Positions 37,907-46,388 of a stretch of DNA of 64,000 nucleotides are shown here, one piece after another. This DNA is from Yersinia massiliensis CCUG 53443. GTDB taxonomy: Bacteria > Pseudomonadota > Gammaproteobacteria > Enterobacterales > Enterobacteriaceae. Both the position numbers and the translations under genes were made by a program. The notes under the pieces were generated by a model. It made no database searches. It had not been told where the DNA came from and saw nothing but the letters and a program-made list of their open reading frames with translations. The stretch's first letter is position 1. The number at the start of each line of letters is the position of its first letter. The stretch lies in contig NZ_HE997646.1 of NCBI RefSeq assembly GCF_000312485.1, positions 160,896 through 224,895 on the forward strand, written 5' to 3'.

Positions 37907-39382
37907 ATGCCAGTACCCATAATACCTGCGCCACTTTCTGCGGTAATAAAGAATAAAACGAAAAATAATGCAAAAAAACTGGCAGAAATACGAAACCGGA
38001 TACTGACCCTTTTACTGAACGATAAAGCCTTGGTTGACGGTATTCTTGGGCGTCAGGAAGAACGGGATAAAATCAGTGATGAGCAGCTTTCAGCTCAAAC
38101 AGCGGAAATCAAAAAGCTGCTTGATGACCTGCACGCAGCCGACTTAGCAGACTTACTCGAAGCACTACCCAATGACGAACGTTTGGCGTTGTGGCGCTTA
38201 GTCAAAAACGAGAAGCGTGGGCAAACGTTAGTTGAAGTCTCTGAGACGGTGTGGGACACCCTGATCACTGAGATGAGCGATAAAGACTTGCTCAAAGCGA
38301 TGCGCACATTACACGTTGATGAGCAGGCGTATCTCGCCGAGTACCTGCCCCGTAACTTAATGGGCCGGTTGCTCACCTCACTGGACCCCGATCAACGCGC
38401 TCGTGTACGGGAAATCATCCAGTATGGCCGCGATACTGTCGGCCAGATGATGGACTTTGAGTTAGTGACGATACGGGCCGATGTCACGTTGGCAACGGTA
38501 CAACGCTATTTGCGCTATCGGAAAAACATTCCCGATGCCACAGATAAGCTCTTCGTCATTGACCGCAAAAATACCTTACTCGGTGAATTGTCACTCACCA
38601 CCATTTTGCTTAACGCGCCAAGTACCAAAGTGTTTGAAGTGATGGACAGCAACCCGACCACGTTCCAACCCGAACAGAAAGCGGAAGACGCGGCGGGTGC
38701 GTTTGAACGTTATGACTTAATCAGTGCCGCCGTGATTGACGCCAAAGGCAAGCTGATGGGCCGTCTGACCATCGAAGAGATTGTTGACGTCGTTAACGAA
38801 GAGAGCGACACCACGTTAAGACGCATGGGGGGCTTGAGCCCTGAAGAGGATGTGTTCTCCCCTGTTGGCCGCGCGGTTCGTACCCGTTGGTCATGGCTGG
38901 CGATTAACCTTTGTACGGCATTTGTTGCCTCGCGTGTTATCGGCTTATTCGAAGATACTATTTCGCAATTAGTCGCACTGGCCGCCTTAATGCCGATAGT
39001 GGCTGGCATTGGCGGTAACACCGGTAATCAGACCATCACCATGATTGTTCGAGCCTTAGCACTGCATCATATTCAGCAAGGCAATGTGACCTTCCTGATG
39101 CTAAGAGAGCTCGGCGTGGCCCTCATTAATGGCCTGATCTGGGGCGGTATTATGGGGGCAGTGACTTATCTGCTCTATGACGATGCGGCCATGGGCGGCG
39201 TCATGACACTAGCCATGATACTGAACCTGCTAATGGCGGCATTAATGGGCGTCATTATACCGATGACCATGGCCCGATTAGGCCGAGATCCTGCGCTCGG
39301 ATCCAGTGTGATGATCACGGCGATTACAGATACTGGCGGCTTTTTCATCTTTTTGGGGCTTGCCACCATATTCTTAGTCTGA
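37907..39382 (+). CDS. mgtE: MgtE-family magnesium transporter
   Basis: MgtE is a magnesium-gated channel in the inner membrane. The 491-residue protein has the soluble N-domain (about residues 60-165, TAEIKKLLDDLHAADLADLL), a CBS pair at about 170-290 and five membrane helices from about 320, with the pore motif AGIGGNTGNQ near 367. An unusual 35-residue polar leader (PVPIIPAPLSAVIKNKTKNN) precedes the N-domain. The start at ATG 37907 follows an AAGGA. It is absent from this place in E. coli. No magnesium riboswitch was recognised in the short leader. Confidence 0.94.
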   Translation: MPVPIIPAPLSAVIKNKTKNNAKKLAEIRNRILTLLLNDKALVDGILGRQEERDKISDEQLSAQTAEIKKLLDDLHAADLADLLEALPNDERLALWRLVKNEKRGQTLVEVSETVWDTLITEMSDKDLLKAMRTLHVDEQAYLAEYLPRNLMGRLLTSLDPDQRARVREIIQYGRDTVGQMMDFELVTIRADVTLATVQRYLRYRKNIPDATDKLFVIDRKNTLLGELSLTTILLNAPSTKVFEVMDSNPTTFQPEQKAEDAAGAFERYDLISAAVIDAKGKLMGRLTIEEIVDVVNEESDTTLRRMGGLSPEEDVFSPVGRAVRTRWSWLAINLCTAFVASRVIGLFEDTISQLVALAALMPIVAGIGGNTGNQTITMIVRALALHHIQQGNVTFLMLRELGVALINGLIWGGIMGAVTYLLYDDAAMGGVMTLAMILNLLMAALMGVIIPMTMARLGRDPALGSSVMITAITDTGGFFIFLGLATIFLV

Positions 39383-39617
39383 TGATTATGATAGAAAACA
39401 ATTAATTAATCGTTGCCCAATAGAACAAGCAACACTCTGCGGTGGGTTATCTATACTAAACTTTTGACCGCTATCGTTTGAGTGATTGCCGTTTTGATTG
39501 ATTGAGGCATTGCGAGATTGCCTTGTTAAGTGATGAGCGTATTAAAAAGGCAGCGATTTTATGTGATGGGGTTTTCTCATCATAAACAGCATATTGGCGA
39601 GCAAAATAAGGCGTTAT

Positions 39618-42600
39618 ATGGATCTCAGCGCGGCTGAAAAACCGGCACCTGACAATAAAACGATTCTGCACATCGCTGCCGTCAGCATAGTGGTATTTTT
39701 GCTTGCGCTCTTTTGCATCCAACTTTCTGAGCAGTCAGATAATCTGGCTCCTCTATGGTTCCCAACAGCCGTCTTAATGGTGGCTCTGTTCCATCACCCA
39801 TTACGTTACTGGTCATGGCAACTGTTAGCGGCGGGGGTCTGCATTGTTGCCGCTAACTTTATACTTTATGGCATCAGTTGGTTTCCGCTTCCACTCACCT
39901 TAATTAATCTGACTGAGTCTGCGGTGGGGGCTTGGTTGTTGCGCCTGTTCCTACAGCCAAAAGACCCACTCAACAATCTCTTCAGTTGGCTCAAATTCTC
40001 AATTTGTACCGTGATTATCGTCCCCCTGATCAGTGGGTTGGCAGCAGCATGGTATCTCTCGCCGCAGAACGGAGAATTTGTGCAGGTGTTCACGGTGTGG
40101 TTTATGTCTGAAGCCATCGGTATGTTGGCACTTGGGCCAATTGGGCTACTTTATCGGCGTGGCTACTTTAATATTGCGACCAAATCCAAAGCACTGTTTG
40201 ACATGATGTGGATGATGATTCTGTCGTTGACGGCATGTTATATCGGCCTGATTTATCTGCCCTTCCCGTTTACTTTTGTCATCATGGCGCTGATTTGGAC
40301 CTCCATCCGTTTGCCGCGTTTTGAGACATTTACCATCTGTTTTTTGGCCACGCTGATGATAGCGTTGATGATCAATTTCAACCTATTTACCCTTCATACC
40401 GATAGCACGTTGTCCGTTCAGGCGCTCTCCTTTATCCCATTATTAATGGTATTGATTCCGCCACATGCCATGGCGATGGTGATGCATGCCTTCCGGATGG
40501 AAAAAGAGCATATCGTCGAGAGTGAGAACCGCTTTCGTAATGCGATGGAGTACTCGGCCATCGGCATGGCGCTGGTGTCACCCGAAGGCAAATGGATGCA
40601 GGTCAACCAAGCGTTATGTCGGTTACTCGGTTATCGCCAAGAAACCTTATTGACCCTGACTTTCCAGCAAATCACCTATCCGGAAGACCTGTCAGCCGAC
40701 CTTAAATTACTTGATGATTTGTATCATGGCCGCATCCCGAGCTATTCGATGGAAAAGCGCTATGTCCGCAGCGATGGTGAAGTGGTGTGGGTGTTGCTGG
40801 TGGTCAGTGTGGTGCGAGATCACGAACAACAACCACTCTATTACATCTCGCAAGTCGAAGATATTAATGACCTGAAAAAGACCGAGATTATTAATCGCCG
40901 TCTGGTGGAGCGTATCACGCTGGCGAACGAAGCCGGTGGTATTGGCATTTGGGAAATGGACCTGAGAACGAAGTCCATCAATTGGGATAAGCGGATGTAC
41001 GAGCTGTACCATATCCCGCTCCATACCCCCGTTGATGATAAAGTTTGGCGTACATACGTTCATCCCGAAGACATCAATCGCGTCAATCGTGAATTTGCCG
41101 CCGCCTTGAATCAGCGCCAACCGTATCGCTTGGAATTTAGGCTGTTATTGCCCAGCGGTGAGATTGTCCACCTGCGCAATCAGGCCAATATGGTGTGCGA
41201 TAAAAACGGCAATATTTTGCGTTTGATTGGTACCACGCTGGATATGACAGAAGTCAGGAACCTGACCGAAGCCCTGCACGAGGAGAAAGAGCGGCTGCAC
41301 ATTACGTTGGACTCTATCGGTGAAGCCGTGGTCTGTACCGACCAAGAGATGAAGATTACCTTTATGAACCCCGTCGCGGAAAAAATGACCGGCTGGGCCA
41401 ATACTATCGCGCTGGGTCAGCCCGTCAGTCACATTATCAAGCTGACCAACGGCGTCGATGGGCCAGAAATCGCTAATCCAATCGAACATTGCCTCAATCA
41501 TCGTCCCTATTCTTCGCTGAATGAATCGATGGTGTTACATCATCGAGATGGGCAATATTACGACATTCAAGAGTCAGTCGCGCCACTGAAAACCTTGGAA
41601 GGCGGGGTTGTCGGGGCGGTGATGGTGTTCCAAGATGTTGGCGAGTCTCGCGCCATGATGCGCAAACTGAGCCACAGTGCTTCACACGATAATCTCACTG
41701 GCTTGCCAAACCGTGCCAACTTTGAAAATAAGCTCAAAGCGGCCATTCAGGTGAGTATCGAACTTGAACAACAACATGCGCTGGCGTTCCTCGATTTAGA
41801 TTATTTTAAGGCGGTCAACGATACTGCTGGGCATCCTGCCGGCGATGCCCTGCTCAAAGAACTTAGCCAATTAATGCGCCAACATTTACGCAATAGCGAT
41901 TGTGTTGCCCGCCTCGGCGGTGATGAGTTCGGTTTACTGATGCTCAATTGCACACTGCCCCATGCCAAAGCCATTACCCAAAGTCTAGTGTCCATGATCA
42001 ATGGCTACCATTTCTACTGGGAAGATAAGCTCTATCGTATCGGGGCCAGTGCTGGTGTGACCCAAATCAGCAGCAGCAACAATCAACGCAGTGAAATCAT
42101 GGCACAAGCCGATATCGCCTGTTATACCGCCAAGAATAGTGGCCGCGGGCAAGTCGTCCTTTATCAGCCACGGCAGAAGCAGTTGCTGGCGCGCCAGCAC
42201 GAATTGCTGAGCCAAGAAGATGTCGAAAATATCCTCCGTGATAACCAACTGACGCTACAACTGGCCCCGACAGCACCGCCGAAAACACCGTTGTCAGTCT
42301 GTTTTTATCAGGTCAGTTTCACGGTCAATTGCCCACAGCACATTAATGTCAGCCAAGATGCCTTTCAGGAAGCCGCGCTATTGTACGGCTTGCTGCCGCA
42401 AGTTGACGGTTGGGTATGCGAGCAACTTCTCGGCTTACAAGCGGAGGCGATTAACCGCAAAGGGCTGGCACTGGCGATCCCGTTATCAGAGATTGCACTG
42501 CTCAAAGAAGATTTCCGCCAGTCATTACTGGCCCTGATGCAACACACGCCATTACCACCACAGAGCCTGTATTGGATGGTGGATGAGTCGAGCTTGCTGC

Positions 42601-42968
42601 AATACCCCTTCGCGATCGGTAATTTCCTCGCCAAGTTGCAAGAAATGGGCTGTCAGCTCATCGTGAAAGAGTTTGGTCATAATCTGAATGATTTTGAGCT
42701 ATTGGCAGAACACACCATTAACTACCTCAAGTTCAACAGGGACTTAATTGCCCATATCCATATTAATCAAATGGATGAAGTGCTGGTGTCCATTATCAAC
42801 GGCACGGCGCAGCGGGCTAATATTGCCACTTTAGCGGGCCCCGCTGATTTACCCCCTATCCTCAACAAGCTCACGGCGATTGGTGTCGATTTAGCCGACG
42901 GTGAAACCATCGGCCGCACGCAGCCGTTGTCTGAGGTGCTTAACAGCGGGTATTTCGCCATTAAGTGA
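39618..42968 (+). CDS. dgcE: Membrane diguanylate cyclase DgcE with degenerate EAL domain
   Basis: The 1116-residue protein makes cyclic di-GMP; in E. coli DgcE (YegE) drives curli control. ATG 39618 follows AAGG; a TTG at 39594 is less likely. Order: MASE1 membrane sensor (about 15-300, eight or more helices), PAS near 305-425, PAS near 430-550, PAS near 555-680, GGDEF domain near 690-850 with intact RLGGDEFGLL, then an EAL-like domain near 870-1110 lacking the EAL motif and metal ligands. So it should synthesise but not degrade the messenger. An RxxD inhibitory site just before GGDEF is not seen. The last codons form the first unit of a 20-bp tandem repeat. Confidence 0.95.
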   Translation: MDLSAAEKPAPDNKTILHIAAVSIVVFLLALFCIQLSEQSDNLAPLWFPTAVLMVALFHHPLRYWSWQLLAAGVCIVAANFILYGISWFPLPLTLINLTESAVGAWLLRLFLQPKDPLNNLFSWLKFSICTVIIVPLISGLAAAWYLSPQNGEFVQVFTVWFMSEAIGMLALGPIGLLYRRGYFNIATKSKALFDMMWMMILSLTACYIGLIYLPFPFTFVIMALIWTSIRLPRFETFTICFLATLMIALMINFNLFTLHTDSTLSVQALSFIPLLMVLIPPHAMAMVMHAFRMEKEHIVESENRFRNAMEYSAIGMALVSPEGKWMQVNQALCRLLGYRQETLLTLTFQQITYPEDLSADLKLLDDLYHGRIPSYSMEKRYVRSDGEVVWVLLVVSVVRDHEQQPLYYISQVEDINDLKKTEIINRRLVERITLANEAGGIGIWEMDLRTKSINWDKRMYELYHIPLHTPVDDKVWRTYVHPEDINRVNREFAAALNQRQPYRLEFRLLLPSGEIVHLRNQANMVCDKNGNILRLIGTTLDMTEVRNLTEALHEEKERLHITLDSIGEAVVCTDQEMKITFMNPVAEKMTGWANTIALGQPVSHIIKLTNGVDGPEIANPIEHCLNHRPYSSLNESMVLHHRDGQYYDIQESVAPLKTLEGGVVGAVMVFQDVGESRAMMRKLSHSASHDNLTGLPNRANFENKLKAAIQVSIELEQQHALAFLDLDYFKAVNDTAGHPAGDALLKELSQLMRQHLRNSDCVARLGGDEFGLLMLNCTLPHAKAITQSLVSMINGYHFYWEDKLYRIGASAGVTQISSSNNQRSEIMAQADIACYTAKNSGRGQVVLYQPRQKQLLARQHELLSQEDVENILRDNQLTLQLAPTAPPKTPLSVCFYQVSFTVNCPQHINVSQDAFQEAALLYGLLPQVDGWVCEQLLGLQAEAINRKGLALAIPLSEIALLKEDFRQSLLALMQHTPLPPQSLYWMVDESSLLQYPFAIGNFLAKLQEMGCQLIVKEFGHNLNDFELLAEHTINYLKFNRDLIAHIHINQMDEVLVSIINGTAQRANIATLAGPADLPPILNKLTAIGVDLADGETIGRTQPLSEVLNSGYFAIK

Positions 42969-43010
42969 CTTATTTCACCGTTAAGTAACTTGTTTCGCCA
43001 TCAAGTAACT
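42951..43010. repeat. 20-bp tandem repeat, three copies, across the dgcE stop codon
   Basis: The units TATTTCGCCATTAAGTGACT, TATTTCACCGTTAAGTAACT and TGTTTCGCCATCAAGTAACT follow each other exactly. The first holds the last dgcE codons (Y-F-A-I-K) and the stop; the others lie downstream. Confidence 0.92.
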
Positions 43011-43045
43011 GGCTTGCTTTGGTTCAACGCGCACCGCTACAGATA

Positions 43046-43085
43046 TTTTTATCCCTTATGTGCAACCCTGCATACGGGATAAAAA
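43046..43085. other. Long inverted repeat upstream of yegD
   Basis: TTTTTATCCC (43046-43055) and GGGATAAAAA (43076-43085) form a perfect 10-bp stem. It extends inward through TATG/CATA and TGCA pairs with a small bulge and a loop around ACCC. There is no terminator T-run in either direction. It lies 77 bp before the yegD start and may be an operator or an mRNA leader hairpin. Confidence 0.55.
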
Positions 43086-43161
43086 ATCCTGCATTTGATG
43101 ATTGCCCCGTCGCCCACTCTGGGGTAAAGTCGGCCCCTTTTATTTGGCCTGGGGGGCAATG

Positions 43162-44514
43162 ATGTTCATTGGATTTGACTACGGTACAGCAAACTGTTCA
43201 GTTGCCGTGATGCGGGGCGATGCGCCTGAGTTGCTGACGCTGGAAAATAATGACGTCTATCTGCCATCCATGTTGTGCGCACCGACCCGTGAAGCGGTCA
43301 GCGAGTGCTTACACCGTCATTGGCAAGTGCCGACCGGCAGCGACGAAAACCAGCAACTATTACGCCGGGCCATGGCGTTCAATCGCGAAGAAGATATTCC
43401 CGTTAGCGCCGATAGCCTGATGTTTGGTTTGTCTGCGCTGGCGCAATATATTGACGATCCTGAAGAAGTTTACTTTGTGAAATCCCCTAAATCCTTCTTG
43501 GGGGCCAATGGGCTGAAACCACAGCAATTGGCACTGTTTGAGGATTTAGTCTGCGCCATGATGTTCCACATCAAACGGCAAGCAGAATCCGTCTTGGCGG
43601 CAGACATCCACCAAACGGTGATTGGCCGTCCGGTCAACTTCCAAGGCTCCGGTGGTGAAGAGGCGAACCGACAGGCGGAAGGTATTTTACTGCGTGCCGC
43701 ACAACGTGCCGGTTTTCGCGATATCGCTTTCCAATTTGAGCCGGTCGCCGCGGGCTTGGATTTTGAAGCCACATTGACGGAAGAGAAAACCGTGCTGGTG
43801 GTGGATATCGGCGGCGGGACAACAGACTGTTCGGTGTTGTTGATGGGGCCGAAATGGCAAGGTATGGCTGACCGCCAAGAAAGCCTGCTGGGCCACAGTG
43901 GTTGCCGTGTCGGGGGCAACGATTTAGATATCATGCTGGCGTTTAAGCAGTTAATGCCGCTGTTTGGCATGGGCGGCGAAACCGAAAAAGGCATCGCCAT
44001 GCCGTCACTCCCTTATTGGAATGCGGTTGCCACCAACGATGTCCCCGCGCAAAGTGACTTCTACAGCACGGTGAATGGCCGTTTCCTGCGTGATTTGATT
44101 CGCGATGCCGCACATCCACAGCAAGTGGAACGCTTGCTGAAGGTGTATCAACAGCGCCTGAGCTACCGTATTGTTCGCGCCGCAGAAGAGAGCAAGATTG
44201 CGCTGTCTGCACAGGAACAGGTCGCGGCGGCACTGGATTTTGTTCAACCGCAATTGGGCCAAATCATCAACCAGCAGCAATTGGCCGAATCGATTGCCCA
44301 ACCTCTACAACGGATCCAAGAACAAGTCAGTTTGGCGCTGTCCACCAGTCATATCACCCCCGATGTGATTTATCTCACCGGCGGCAGTGCTCGCTCTCCG
44401 TTACTGCGCGCCGCGTTGCAACAGCAATTGCCGGGTATCCCATTGGTAGGTGGCAATGATTTTGGCTCGGTCACGGCCGGATTAGCCCGCTGGGCAAAAA
44501 CGCTGTACCAATAA
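43162..44514 (+). CDS. yegD: YegD, Hsp70-family chaperone-like ATPase
   Basis: The 450-residue protein starts at ATG 43162 (MFIGFDYGTANCSVAVMRGD). It has actin-like ATPase motifs: phosphate 1 FDYGTANCSVAV, phosphate 2 VVDIGGGTTDCSVLLMG near 230 and the adenosine motif YLTGGSARSPLLRAAL near 420. It lacks a full substrate-binding domain, as does E. coli YegD, an atypical DnaK relative without well-defined clients. In E. coli it sits close upstream of mdtA; here a fimbrial operon of about 5.5 kb intervenes. A terminator follows. Confidence 0.96.
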   Translation: MFIGFDYGTANCSVAVMRGDAPELLTLENNDVYLPSMLCAPTREAVSECLHRHWQVPTGSDENQQLLRRAMAFNREEDIPVSADSLMFGLSALAQYIDDPEEVYFVKSPKSFLGANGLKPQQLALFEDLVCAMMFHIKRQAESVLAADIHQTVIGRPVNFQGSGGEEANRQAEGILLRAAQRAGFRDIAFQFEPVAAGLDFEATLTEEKTVLVVDIGGGTTDCSVLLMGPKWQGMADRQESLLGHSGCRVGGNDLDIMLAFKQLMPLFGMGGETEKGIAMPSLPYWNAVATNDVPAQSDFYSTVNGRFLRDLIRDAAHPQQVERLLKVYQQRLSYRIVRAAEESKIALSAQEQVAAALDFVQPQLGQIINQQQLAESIAQPLQRIQEQVSLALSTSHITPDVIYLTGGSARSPLLRAALQQQLPGIPLVGGNDFGSVTAGLARWAKTLYQ

Positions 44515-44540
44515 CGTTGTACCCATCACTGTTTTTTACC

Positions 44541-44588
44541 TCCCTGCCTCACGGAAATTCGTGACGGGGAGGTCTCCTCCTCTTTTTT
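44541..44588 (+). terminator. Terminator of yegD
   Basis: CCTCCC with CTCACG pairs with CGTGACGGGGAGG with a mismatch and a 6-nt loop. A C/T-rich stretch ending in seven T follows on the plus strand. Confidence 0.65.
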
Positions 44589-45053
44589 TCGCCAATATTC
44601 AAATTCCAGCAATACTGAATTTCGCCCTTCGCTATCTCATTTCTCACGAAAATTTCATCACGTACACTAAAAATCCCCCCCTCTCTCGCCATTGGCAATC
44701 GGCTATTCAAAGCACATATTCAAACCACAGATTAAGGTTGATAAGGCTAAAAACCGCTATTTTAATGCCAACACTAAGTCCGTTAATATCACTAAGGTCC
44801 ATCTTAGTTCTTTAATACTTAATTTTAAGGCATTCTTCTGATTAATTAATGAATATCCTCCACTGATTAAATACGCTAATTAACTTATTCGCCATTAATT
44901 CCGAAAACGTCATATTCACATTAACGTTTCAGGTCACTATATTAGCTCCCAAGTTGAAACGGCAACAAACACCTTTCACTTCAATACTGGCTAACGTAAG
45001 CCAATAACAATTAACCTTTAAATAAATGAATTATTAACAACAGGAATTTTATT
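44589..45053. promoter_or_regulatory. AT-rich upstream region of the fimbrial operon
   Basis: About 465 bp with no supported gene. It is AT-rich with many TTAA stretches, like promoters of silenced fimbrial operons. The small palindrome TGGCT-AACGTA-AGCCA lies near 44989-45004. No inverted repeats of a fimS-type invertible switch and no recombinase gene were seen. A ribosome-binding AGGA lies just before the subunit start. Confidence 0.5.
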
Positions 45054-45572
45054 ATGAAAAAGAAACTTATCGTCACCTCATTACTGGCAGCAACCGTATT
45101 TGCCTCTGCAGCGAATGCAGCCACTATTAATATCACCGGTTCTATCGCAGCAGCACCTTGTATTATCGATGTCGCAAGTTCTACTAGTAACGTCACAATG
45201 CCCGCTATTTTCGAAGCTGATTTAGCTTCTCTTACGAGCGGTGGCGTCATTGATAAATCATCAACGCCGATTGAAATTAACTTAAGCACTTGTCCAGCAC
45301 TGGCGAGCAATGCAGTTGTCACCTTCACGGGAGCCGGTGCTGGCGATGCATTTTCACTAGGCAATGCCGTCAAAGGTGTGGCATTAAAAATTTATGATAG
45401 CAGTGATAACGAAATCACCGCAGTAAATGGTACTGCTGTTGCAAGAACTAACGCACTAGGGGTCCAAGCAAATCAGAAACTTGAATATAAACTTAAGTAT
45501 GTGAAAACTGCTGAGCCATTTACCGAAGGAGCAGTGAGTGCAGCAGTTGATTTCGATGTTACTTATAACTAA
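45054..45572 (+). CDS. Major fimbrial subunit (type 1 pilin family)
   Basis: The 172-residue pilin has a signal peptide ending in ASAANA. The mature protein starts ATINITGSIAAAPCIIDVAS, with the first cysteine of the pilin disulfide; the second is in NLSTCPALAS. The C-terminus (VSAAVDFDVTYN) has the alternating beta-strand pattern and penultimate tyrosine used for donor-strand exchange. It is first in the operon and separated from the chaperone gene by a hairpin, as expected for the most abundant product. Confidence 0.92.
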   Translation: MKKKLIVTSLLAATVFASAANAATINITGSIAAAPCIIDVASSTSNVTMPAIFEADLASLTSGGVIDKSSTPIEINLSTCPALASNAVVTFTGAGAGDAFSLGNAVKGVALKIYDSSDNEITAVNGTAVARTNALGVQANQKLEYKLKYVKTAEPFTEGAVSAAVDFDVTYN

Positions 45573-45590
45573 CTCCACTCCAGAATAATA

Positions 45591-45618
45591 ATGGCTAGCC
45601 GCTACCCAGCGGCACCAT
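45591..45618 (+). terminator. Intra-operon hairpin after the major subunit gene
   Basis: ATGG-cta-GCCGCT, loop ACCC and AGCGGC-a-CCAT form a strong stem, followed by a T-rich stretch. It probably terminates most transcripts or protects the subunit mRNA, giving excess pilin over chaperone and usher. Confidence 0.55.
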
Positions 45619-45692
45619 TGTATTTTTAATCTTCACTTCCTCTTTTTATCTATTGAGGAAGTCATTTATATTTACTATTAAGAGAAAAAACC

Positions 45693-46373
45693 ATGCCGTG
45701 GTTAAAATCGTTGTTCTTTATCGCCTGTTTAACCGGCGTGATAAATTCCGCTCAAGCAGGCGTCCTTATTGGTGGCACCCGTATTATTTATGATGGCGCC
45801 AAGAAAGAAGCCGCTATTTCCGTCACCAACGAAGATAAAAATTCGCCTTACTTAATTCAAAGTTGGGTCGATAATTTCGATACGAATAACACGAACAAAG
45901 TGCCCTTTATGGTCACCCCGCCCTTATTCCGTTTAGATGGCGGGAAAGAAAGTAGCTTACGTATTCTGTTCACTGGCAATAAATTGCCCCAAGACCGTGA
46001 ATCCATATATTGGTTGAATATAAAATCTATTCCATCAAGCCCAAAAAGCGATAGCAACCAGCTGTTTATCTCGATTAAAAACCGCATCAAATTATTCTAC
46101 CGCCCATCCGGTTTAGTGGGTCATGCCGCTGATGCTTATAAAGCACTGAGTTTCTCTCGTCAGGGTAACCAGTTGCTGGTGAACAACCCAACCGCTTATC
46201 ACGCCTCTTTCCATACGCTGAAAGTCGGTACCCATGAAATTAAAGGTGCCTTGATGGTGGCCCCTAAAAGCACCCTGACTATTGAACTGCCCGCCGGTAC
46301 CTCCAACACCGTGAGCTGGCAGGTCATTAACGATTTTGGTGGCACTTCTGATATTGCCACTGCCAACCTATAA
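45693..46373 (+). CDS. Periplasmic fimbrial chaperone (PapD/FimC family)
   Basis: The 226-residue protein has a signal peptide ending in NSAQA and two immunoglobulin-like domains. It escorts subunits to the usher and completes their folding by donor-strand complementation. Family features: GTRIIYDGAKKEAAISVTNE, the conserved RILFTGNKLPQDRESIYWLN region and NRIKLFYRPSG near residue 130. The F1-G1 loop is short, so it belongs to the FGS group that assembles rod-like or composite fimbriae. The usher gene starts 15 bp after its stop. Confidence 0.95.
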   Translation: MPWLKSLFFIACLTGVINSAQAGVLIGGTRIIYDGAKKEAAISVTNEDKNSPYLIQSWVDNFDTNNTNKVPFMVTPPLFRLDGGKESSLRILFTGNKLPQDRESIYWLNIKSIPSSPKSDSNQLFISIKNRIKLFYRPSGLVGHAADAYKALSFSRQGNQLLVNNPTAYHASFHTLKVGTHEIKGALMVAPKSTLTIELPAGTSNTVSWQVINDFGGTSDIATANL

Positions 46374-46388
46374 GCCTGAGTGATCATC

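Noticed and set aside
44589-45053. Possible fimS-like invertible promoter of the fimbrial operon
   Set aside because: No pair of inverted repeats flanking the promoter region was found and no recombinase gene is nearby.
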